From Zarea fungicola (Eukaryota > Ascomycota > Sordariomycetes > Hypocreales > Cordycipitaceae), in assembly GCA_900169235.1 (NCBI GenBank), contig FWCC01000147.1, forward strand, positions 7,762 through 71,761: a stretch of DNA of 64,000 bases, given 5' to 3'. The translations under genes and the position numbers were made by a program. Of the stretch, positions 55,991 through 64,000 are shown piece by piece. Under the pieces are notes generated by a model. It was given only the letters and a program-made list of their open reading frames with translations, made no database searches and was not told the DNA's origin. Every line of letters begins with the position of its first letter. The stretch's first letter is position 1.

Positions 55991-56413
55991 TCAGCCGTAT
56001 GATACACGAGTTTGAAGTAAGAGATAGCTCGAGAATATATCTATTTGTCGGTGCTCCGATGGATTTGGAAGCATGAAATATCGTCGGCCTGAAGGGTGCA
56101 GTATGGCTGACTGTTGCCACTCATTTGTGCGAATGCTTCATGCTGATAGACATATCCTCCATATACACCATCCGCAGGGCAGCAGAATACAATTACGGAA
56201 GGATCTGTAAGCAAATCATTAGGAAAGGCGGAAAGATCCGTAAGCAGACTTCGGGAAGAAGTGCATTTTCCGAGGAGCCATCCCGACATACAGCACCTGG
56301 TTTCCCCACTCTCGCGTTAGACTACATGGTCCGCCAATAGCACAAGTAGATATCCATGCTCAATTTGCGCCATCAACATTCGCTTCAGCTCTAGACTATC
56401 GTCCATGTCTCCC
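55991..56413. other. Intergenic
   Basis: Promoter of the maleylacetate reductase and 3' region of the protease. A partial direct repeat GGATCTGTAAGCA / AGATCCGTAAGCA occurs near 56200-56245. No gene is supported. Confidence 0.45.
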
Positions 56414-58640
56414 TCAAGAAATGCCCAGTTCTTCATAAAACGCCTCAGTCGACGGTTCGCGTCCCAAAAACTCCTTCAACAACTCCATTGGCTCCCGGCT
56501 GCCACCATGTTTGAGCACCGTGTTTCGGTACCATCTACCTGCCTCCTTATTCATCGGATCCTTGCTAAAAACTGTGCGGAACATGTCGCTGGCGTACACC
56601 TCTGACCACAAATACCCGTATACTCCAACATCGTAGCCTCCCATAATGTGGCTAAATGTGGCTGCCCCGTGAGCCCAGTGGTATTGGTCAGCATCACCGA
56701 GATCATCGAGCATGCAGAGATCGTGGCGGAGCTTGTTGTACAATTTAGATATGTCCAATGTCAAGACCTCCTCGTGCGATTGCGGTTGATGAATCTCCAT
56801 GTCAAACATGGCAAAGTGCAGTTGGCGCAGGTTCGCAAGCGCATCGTTGACATGGCGTGTGCGGATAATGGACTCTATCATGGCATCGGGCATCTTCTCC
56901 TCAGGCCGCGTGGAATTGTCATCAGACCTACTATCCAAGTAAGCCTTTTCGTACTCAGGCGATAGGTACGACCAGTGTTTGCTCAATGCCTTTATTTGGG
57001 ACGATACCCAACACCAATTCTCGAGCATTTGAGATGGTGCCTCGACAAAGTCTCGCCTCGTATTGGTGCCATGAAGGCGTCCATACGTTGTCTTTGACAC
57101 CAGGTTGTGGATACCATGGCCTAGCTCATGAAACAGTGTCACTACCTCATTGTGCTTGAGTAGCGATGGCCTCTTGGCGGCTGGTTTGGTAAAGTTACAA
57201 ATCAGTGCCGTCGCAGGATATCGACGCCCGCTGCCGGTATTTGTGGCAAATCCTTGATTCAAGGTAAAGTTGGCGGCACCTCCAAACTTTCCATCCCGCG
57301 GATGGAGATCAAAGTATAGGTAACCAACAAATTTGGATCCATTGTGCTCTCCGTTCTCATCCCACACTGAGAAGAGCTGGACATCTGGATGCCACACAGT
57401 GTCGTCACCTTTTCCTGTCTCGGAGATGGCATCCCGGTCCTTGCCTTCAATTTTGACAAAAACAAGCCCAAACAGCTCCTCAACGATGTGCAGCATGCCG
57501 GCTATGCAAGCTTGCAGTGGGAAGTATTCGGAAATGACGTTCTGGTCCAGCTGAAAATCTCGTTCGAGCATTAGGGCATGGTAGTACGGCTGATCCCAGA
57601 TGTAGTAGTCATCTGTATCTAAGCAGCCGCCGGTTTCATGTCGCTTCAGCTCTTTAAGTCTTTCAAGCTCCTTTTGAGCACCAGATTTTAATCTCTTTTG
57701 GAGGTCCTCTAGAAAGCTATTGACCGTCTCAGGCGTTTTGGCCATCCTCTCTTCAAGCACAAAAGCGGCATGATTAGGGTAGCCCAATAGCCGGGCAGCC
57801 TCATCACGGAGCACAAGTGCTTCCTGAAGCAAGGTAATATTCTGGTTGCATTTGTTCTCATTGGCCAAAAATCTGTCTCTTCGGTCAGATGTATTTCTTT
57901 ACTAACAAGAATTCATCAATTGGCGCCACGGGCACTCACAACTTCTTTCTGGTTTCTGCAACTGCGCAGTGCTTTTGCACGGGACGTAGATCCGGGATTT
58001 TAAAGGTCAGCTTCAGCTTGCCGTCGTTCTCGCCTCCTAGCTTGCCCTTCTCAAGTGTTTCGATAACATCATTGGGAACTCCCGTGAGCTCCTCTGGCTT
58101 GAGCCATATGCCTCCCTTTTCCTCACTAAGATTCTTAGAATTTGCAATGTAAAGCTGTGGCAAACGCTTCTTGATCTGTTGGAAGCGTTCTCGTTGTGGG
58201 GGCAGTAGCCCCAGGCCCATACGTAAATAAGCCTTGTACTCCTTCGCCAAAAGAAAGCGGCTTTCTGCATCCAGCGTGATATCATCCTTCTGCTTGTTGT
58301 AAACAGCTTCAACGAGTGCAAATACATCCTCACGCATAGATGATTCAATGTCGTAGTCACTCAGCTTCTTCTCAGCTGAAGCAGAAGCAGCGCGGATGTT
58401 TGGATCTGCTGACACCGATCGGAGAAATCCAATAACATTCATCTCAAGAGACATCATACTTCTTCCCCGTACTAATGGAAACAAAACATTAGAGAATTCT
58501 GCCGCCTCCACAGATATGTTCTGCACAACACCGTCTGTCAGTTTTTTGTTGCCTGCAATCAGCTGCTCCGTCCGATGGATCAAGCTTTCAGGAGAGTACG
58601 CCAAAAAGGGCGGTGCCTGCGGCGGAGTTGATATTGCCAT
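56414..58640 (-). CDS. Thimet oligopeptidase-like metallopeptidase (M3A, saccharolysin type), 727 aa
   Basis: Two exons on the minus strand, 57940-58640 and 56414-57896. The 43-nt intron (GTGAGT to AAAG) joins KKL to NTSDRRDRFLANENK. The catalytic zinc motif is HELGH at residues 490-494 (TLFHELGHGIHNL), with the downstream helix FVEAPSQMLENW supplying the third zinc ligand, as in all M3 peptidases. The substrate-recognition block DDLGDADQYHWAH and GYDVGVYGYLWSEVYASDM are intact, and the length fits yeast Prd1 (712). The family degrades peptides of roughly 5-20 residues in the cytosol and intermembrane space. The start at 58640 is preferred; an in-frame ATG at 58760 precedes a Cys/Phe/His-rich stretch unlike the family. 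No mitochondrial presequence is evident from 58640. Confidence 0.93.
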
Positions 58641-59532
58641 GGCTGCACAGACTTCGTTGGACAAAACAAACCAGAACCAAAGAGAGTTGCGTCGCGTTGG
58701 ATGACAAGGGAAGCAGTGAATATGGTCAAAAAAGCAGGGCGACGTCTCTTGCGAGCGCACCAGGTTGAAAGAACGAAAGATTTGAGAACAGACTGACAGG
58801 CGCGCGGAAACTATAACCTAATTGGTGTATCTTTACTCAACTTTATCACCAATAATACAATCGTAATATTGCGAGAACCGCCGAGCGCCCGCCTCTCAAA
58901 TCTCCACAATCCTGCTGCACGATTCCACAACATGTTCCGTTCTTCCCGCCTTCACAGTGACCGCTCGGCCTGACGGCAAATTCTTGCAGCCTTACTGGCG
59001 TGCTGTAGAAGAGATTGGTGGATCGCTTGGCCTATTTTAGATAGTTGCTCCTTTGTGCTCTCAAAAGTTCCCGCGATCGAGGACAGCCTTACCTCACAGC
59101 TAAGAGTCAACAATCTACCAGGGCATATGGCGTACAGGGTAAATATAGACATATTGTGAGTAGACCAATTACTAATTGGCATTCTGCAAGGTAATCTAGT
59201 CACCGATACCGATATCTTCGTGCCGCGTAACACCATTATCTGCGAGTTTGCAACTGGGTGGAGCACAGAGAAGTCTCGACATCCTCAGAAGTAAAATACG
59301 GCCATACATCTACCGTGCGCTACATAGCAGAAACCAGCTTAATGCTACTTCTACTCCCATCTCGGCGGACTCTATTAATTTGGAAGAGTATCATTTATTC
59401 AGTCTCTGCATTCGCATTAGGATTTAGGAAACTCATTTAGAAAACTAAATCGAGACTACTCCTATCGCATTCGCAGCTCTCTGCCTCCCAGATGTCGTCA
59501 TCTTCTGACATTGCATGTGCTATAAAGTAAAA
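58641..59532. other. Intergenic
   Basis: About 890 bp: promoter of the peptidase and, to the right, the 3' region of a small secreted-protein gene. Short frames (58952-59266 minus) have no coding evidence. Confidence 0.5.
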
Positions 59533-59787
59533 CTATTTTGTGATGTGGTCCCACTCGGGGCCCAGGTCCTTGGGCCTCTCGCACGTAGGATTTCCATTAT
59601 TCCATTCACCTCTGGCAACAAGCTTAGCCGCCTACCGGATACTAGTCAGCACTGAACAGGCAGATGACAGAGTTAATAGTTGATTAGATTGTGTTAAAAC
59701 ACTTGCCTCCAAGATAGTAGCATCGGATATAGGCATAGCCATCGATACCGTGGCGAATGCGAGGGCAATAAAGTGCGAGAACTGCAT
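59533..59787 (-). CDS. Small secreted protein with a GC-AG intron, 59 aa
   Basis: Two exons on the minus strand: 59707-59787 (27 codons) and 59533-59631 (33 codons including stop). The start gives a clean signal peptide (MQFSHFIALAFATVSMAMP). The donor is GCAAGT after a GAG codon and the acceptor is GGTAG, so this is a GC-AG intron of 75 nt in phase 0. The mature part, about 40 residues, is hydrophilic, has a single cysteine (GNPTCERPKDLGPEWDHITK region) and a possible processing site LVARG. A TATA box lies 106-113 bp before the ATG. It could be an effector-like or signalling peptide, but no family is recognised. Without the GC donor, the frame runs into an intronic stop after about 50 residues. 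Confidence 0.55.
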
Positions 59788-59892
59788 CGTTACCTTGGGT
59801 TGTCTTTGTCTAAAGAATATCTGCTTTGATGTGTGCCTTTTCAGAACAGAGAATAGAGATAACGAGTATTCAAAAAGTAGGGAAACAGGGAA

Positions 59893-59900
59893 TATATATA
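59893..59900 (-). promoter_or_regulatory. TATA box of the small secreted-protein gene
   Basis: TATATATA, about 110 bp upstream of the ATG at 59787 on the minus strand, supporting a real transcription unit. Confidence 0.5.
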
Positions 59901-60754
59901 GCCTCAACACGTTCGAAAGGCTAAAGGGCAGAACTCGCGTGTTGAGAGGAGACGGAAGGAAGAATGACGGGGAAGTGCATGAAGACATGCAGGAAGTCTC
60001 TGTACAGTGAAGATTTGGGACTTAAGTCACCATTCTCAAGCTGCTCATCCACAAAATATGTTGTGCGAGCGGGATATAATTCTCCTCCTCTATCTTACCG
60101 TTTCTACCATGCCATCCTTCGCCCTGTGCTCTCCGACGTCGAGCCAATGAAGGCATCGCCCTCGTTCAATTTCGAACTCAGGAAAGCCACATGCAGGTAT
60201 ATCCCGCGTTCTCACAATGTTGAAGCCAATGAAGACTTACTTTCCCGCATCATCTAAATTCAGGACTCCCTATATGCAGGCATGGGTCATGGGTTCCTGT
60301 AGGTTCACAAAAGTTCTGATTAACAAACTGTAGGCAAGCAGCGGATGGCCCAGGGAATGCCTTAATAATGTCGGCTGCATTTAATATACGCAGTTTATTG
60401 GAACTAGCGCTATCGCCATGGCGCGCGGCCCGTTTCCAGATAAACTACTGCCGTCGGATGGAGCTTATCACGTACCATGGAGCCTGATTTAATCCTTCGC
60501 GCCTCCACACGGCACGAAAATGCCGTTACTGATATATATTGTTTTTGTACTATTGCATGATACGACTAACCGCATGGCCTCCGACATGTAGCAGCCGGCG
60601 GTATTGTCAACAGGAATCCTGACCAGTACCTGCCATGAGCCCTCACTCACAGAGTGGAACAGTCGAATGCTTACGGATTTCATCAAGCTCTGGAGCAGAC
60701 ATTTTGGTGTGGTATTAGGCTCTACTTTCCTCACCACTACGGCGGAGAATCAGG
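59901..60754. other. Divergent intergenic region
   Basis: Promoter DNA between the small secreted-protein gene and the copper amine oxidase. Open frames at 59964-60257 (plus) and 60489-60737 (minus) show no coding features. Confidence 0.5.
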
Positions 60755-63124
60755 ATGAAGTTTCCTTATTCAATGGCCAGAACGATCGCTTTCTTCGCTG
60801 CTCCGATAGCTGTTTTCATCTTTGTTTCATATACCATTCTTGAGCTTTTTACATCTTCCAGTGGCTTTCTTTCTCATCATTATGGGAAGACAAGCCCTCT
60901 GAATTCAACTCGACACAATGTCTGGGCAGAGCTGAGTATAGCTGAGACGGAAGCTCTACTCAGTTTCTTGCACAGCGTGCCAAACAGTCTGAACTTGTCA
61001 TCGTCTATGTATGTAGGCCCATTTCGAAACTACGTGCTTCGCACTGAACTGCTGAGACCCAACAAGTCGCAAGCTTTGAGTTATATAGACGGCACGTCTC
61101 AAGTAAAACCACCGCGCTGGGCTGCTGTGGTCATTTATAACGGGTCAGGCGGTGATGTGACCCTTGATGAATACTCTGTTGGGCCGTTGCCTCCATCGGC
61201 AGAGACTGAGATTCGCCCTTTGACCTTCTACCATAACTCGGGAAAGAGCTCAAGTCCGAATCTAGTACCGGACTCGATATCGCTTCGAGACTGGCCGTAC
61301 TCAATTGCAGACGAGATTTCTGACATTACTCAGGGCATTCTTGGCAGCGTCATCAATTCTGGCAACAAATCTAGCCCAGAAGGATTGGAGGTTAGCTTTA
61401 GGGATCCTTGGATTGATAAGAATGGTAGAACTGTTCGTTGGTGCTTTTTTCAGCGAGCTGGACAACAGTGGGAATCCAGGACGTTGCTCTCGCAAGGATT
61501 GTACTTCAAAATAGACACTACGGGAAGGGACCCTGAGGAGTGGAAAGTACTGCATTGGTTCTATAACAATGTATTGTATAACTCTACGGAGGCGTTTCGT
61601 GCAGCCTGGATGACACCTGGATTTATCATTACACCGCCAAATCTGGACGGGGATTGGACTCACATTGATAATCTCAAAAAACAAGGCATGGGGCATTTCT
61701 CATCGACAAAGGTTGAGTCAAAGCCCCAGAGCTTTGTACTTGACAAGACGCAGAAATTCGTTTCTTGGAAAGGATTTGAGTTCTACATGGCCTTCTCCAC
61801 CGCGACTGGTCTGACACTTTACGACATTCGTTTTCAAGGGGAGAGAATTCTATACGAACTAGGCCTCCAGGAAGCTCTCTCTCAGTATGCTGGCACTGAT
61901 CCAGTGCAAGGCGCTGCAAAGTATCTGGATTCATTTTGGGGTATGGGAGCAACAATGTTTCAGTTGGTACCAGGTATGGTGCACTCCCGTAATATTTATA
62001 AATTAAAATATCTAACACCACAAGGTTATGACTGCCCGGATGATGCGCAATACATGGATGTTCAATTCTCACTGCGGTCTCGGATGAACATTAATCGAGA
62101 TGCGATTTGTTTTTTCCAACACACTGCCGATTATCCTCTTCAACGCCATTCAACTACCTCATACGTAAGTGTCTCTAAAAACATATACTTTGTAGTCAGG
62201 ACGGTCGCTGTGGTCGGTAACTACGATTATACTATCGACTATACTTTCTATCTCGACGGCAGTATAGAGGTCAAGTTTCGAGCCAGTGGATACATCCAGG
62301 GCGCCTACTACGTTCCGGGTGAGAGTGAAGCATACGGCTATCGCGTTCATGATCAATTTGCCAGCAGTCTTCATGATCATGTAGTCAACTTCAAAGCGGA
62401 CTTTGACATTCTAGGACAACAAAACACACTTATGAGCGTCGACATTATCCCCACGACCGCCCAGTATCCATGGGCGCCCGGTGAAAACCGGAACACGATG
62501 AAGCTTAAACGACGAGTCGCGGAGACGGAGACTGGACTGACATGGCCGGCAAACTCAGCCTCTCACCTCGTTGTCTTGAACAACAATTCAGTAAACAATT
62601 GGGGCGAGAAGCGAGGCTACCGCATTATGCCAGGAAGCGGCATGGGAACCCCGGCGCATCTCACTTTCCAAGGATCGGAAGCTTTAGGCCGTGCCGCCGA
62701 GTGGGCTCAAAAGGATCTTTGGGTATCGAGGCAGAAGGACACCGAGGCGCGTAGTAGTACACCTGCAAGCAACTTCATCCCTCACGAGCCAATGATTGAC
62801 TTCAGCAAGTTCATCGACGGGGAGTCTGTTGTACAAGAGGATCTGTAAGTCTACAACCGTGTGAACATGTGATACTCCATAACTGAGATTCCTCTTCCTT
62901 GCTTCAGCGTCATTTGGTTCAACCTGGGCAATCACCACGTGCCTCATTCGGGCGATCTCCCGAACACACTACAGCACACCAGTGCCAGCTCAGTGTGGTT
63001 CATGCCCTATAATTTCCATGATCGCGATCCCAGCAGAGGAGCTAGTGAAAGTATTCGGCTTCAGGCACCTAAAACAGACTATCAATCTCTCGTGCTAGAC
63101 AAGGCTGCTGCACCCCAAAGATGA
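60755..63124 (+). CDS. Copper amine oxidase with N-terminal membrane anchor, 751 aa
   Basis: Three exons: 60755-61973, 62025-62844 and 62908-63124 (751 residues). The first intron (51 nt, GTATGG, CTAAC branch, CAAG) has no in-frame stop; removing it restores the family sequence LVPGYDCPDDAQYMD. The second is 63 nt. The topaquinone precursor is Tyr473 in VVGNYDYTIDY; the copper His pair is in SSLHDHV, and the third ligand is in LGNHHVPHSGDLPNT. The catalytic Asp region (YLDSFWGMG) and substrate-channel domains are present. The enzyme oxidises primary amines to aldehydes, releasing hydrogen peroxide and ammonia. Residues 9-30 (RTIAFFAAPIAVFIFVSYTI) form a hydrophobic anchor not followed by a good cleavage site, so a type II membrane or secreted form is inferred. 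No PTS1 is present (ends APQR). Confidence 0.92.
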
Positions 63125-64000
63125 TAGGTTGTACAGCATGGGCTGTTTAAGACTAAGAACACCACAGGTACCTGCGTGTATCCTGATAGACAGTATATAC
63201 GTCCTTTACGAAAATGAACACAAGAATTTATATTTGGATGTTCTTTCAATCGGAGCAAAAATTGATTATTACAGCAAACGCTTACTACCTGTGTCAATTT
63301 ATGACATTGCACAACTGCCGCTCGCTGTAAGAATGAGAACTACAGCCACTCGTGAGCGCACAAAATGTCTGGCATCGCACAACCCGATATTAGACACGAA
63401 TTAGAATCCGTTTCTTGTCTAACGACTTCAATCATTATTCAAGTACGTTATTTCATTGCTGTTACAGATTACTGCATCATGTGAGGATTCGATTTCTGAC
63501 TCACCTCGCTGCAGATGACATGCAGTCAAACTTCTGTTGTCCATGAATTTCCTATTATTATTTATTAATTTTGGTTTTACGTTTTCCTAGACTGTCTCTT
63601 ATCAACGTTTATGCACATTCACTCTTGTCCACTGTATTTATGCATATGCTTAGTAAAGCCGCCGACCATGGCCACCCGCATTTGCTCATATCGACTCATA
63701 CCTATCTTGGAAGAAGCCGAAAAAGCCAACGTCAGCTACGATCGGCCAGTATCCGTAAAATCAACGCCCGAAAACACCCCAAACCCTCGTGACACAATGC
63801 ACCGTTACTTGCGGCAACTGAATGGACAGCCATGGTTACAGCCGACTTCGGGGCGGTCCACCGTCACAAGGCGCCGCCGTGACACCGATAGGGTGACATC
63901 CTAGTCCGAGCCGTACCCTACACGCCGGTTGTGTTTGGAGCAAAGGAGTCATCGCCTTCTCTACAACAAAATGCAATTTGCGCTGCAGTATTCAAATTGT
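63125..64000. other. Downstream region to window end
   Basis: 3' region of the amine oxidase, AT-rich to about 63600. A frame from ATG 63668 (MATRICSYRLIPILEEAEKA) to 63904 gives 78 residues with a good start context but no recognised features. It could be a small gene or a first exon continuing beyond the window. Confidence 0.35.

Noticed and set aside
58641..58760. Upstream ATG of the M3 peptidase (58760)
   Set aside because: The extra 40 residues are Cys/His/Phe-rich and unlike the family or a presequence; the ATG at 58640 fits the known start region.
62165..62195. GTAAGT..TTTGTAG within the amine oxidase as a second internal intron
   Set aside because: It would be 31 nt and remove YVSVSKNIYFVV-type sequence that I recall as conserved in the family.

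Overview
The window is nuclear DNA from a filamentous ascomycete, most likely a sordariomycete of the order Hypocreales. Genes are compact, with introns of about 40-80 nt that have GT(A/G)AGT-like donors and CTAAC-like branch sites. The gene set is typical of the Pezizomycotina, and a secreted protein with tandem class II hydrophobin modules points to Hypocreales, where such multi-module proteins are known from Claviceps. No rRNA, tRNA, CRISPR array or intact transposon was seen.

Layout: 0.26-3.34 kb holds a spliced mitofissin (Atg44/DUF1748) gene tail-to-tail with a coiled-coil gene that resembles Atg28. 4.4-7.8 kb holds a WDR68/DCAF7-type WD40 protein and a quinone oxidoreductase. 8.35-12.5 kb holds elongation factor Spt5 and a small, probably mitochondrial, membrane protein. 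12.8-16.3 kb holds a 4-coumarate/acyl-CoA ligase and a 111-residue membrane protein. 18.5-21.3 kb holds an 898-residue secreted protein with six hydrophobin modules. A 4.5-kb gene-free stretch leads to a vacuolar AVT3/4-type amino-acid transporter (25.8-27.7 kb), and a 3.9-kb gap leads to a mitochondrial-type short-chain dehydrogenase (31.7-32.8 kb).

33-46 kb is gene-poor and AT-rich in places. It carries uncharacterised small genes (one encoding a glutamine-rich, prion-like protein), an N-myristoylation candidate, and a secreted PIR-like/But2-domain wall protein. 46.8-50.3 kb is a divergent pair: the ribosome-assembly GTPase Nog2 and a mitoribosomal mS26/Pet123-like protein. 50.6-58.6 kb holds an ADP1-type ABC transporter with EGF-like repeats, a maleylacetate reductase and a thimet-oligopeptidase-like protease (saccharolysin family). 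59.5-63.1 kb holds a 59-residue secreted protein with a GC-AG intron and a membrane-anchored copper amine oxidase.

Most genes are unrelated housekeeping or accessory genes and do not form a pathway cluster. The standout is the six-module hydrophobin: two module sub-types, glycine/asparagine/proline linkers, and a 230-bp perfect internal duplication that indicates recent module copying. Exon models were built by hand from frame, splice signals and family resemblance; none was tested against RNA or database searches.
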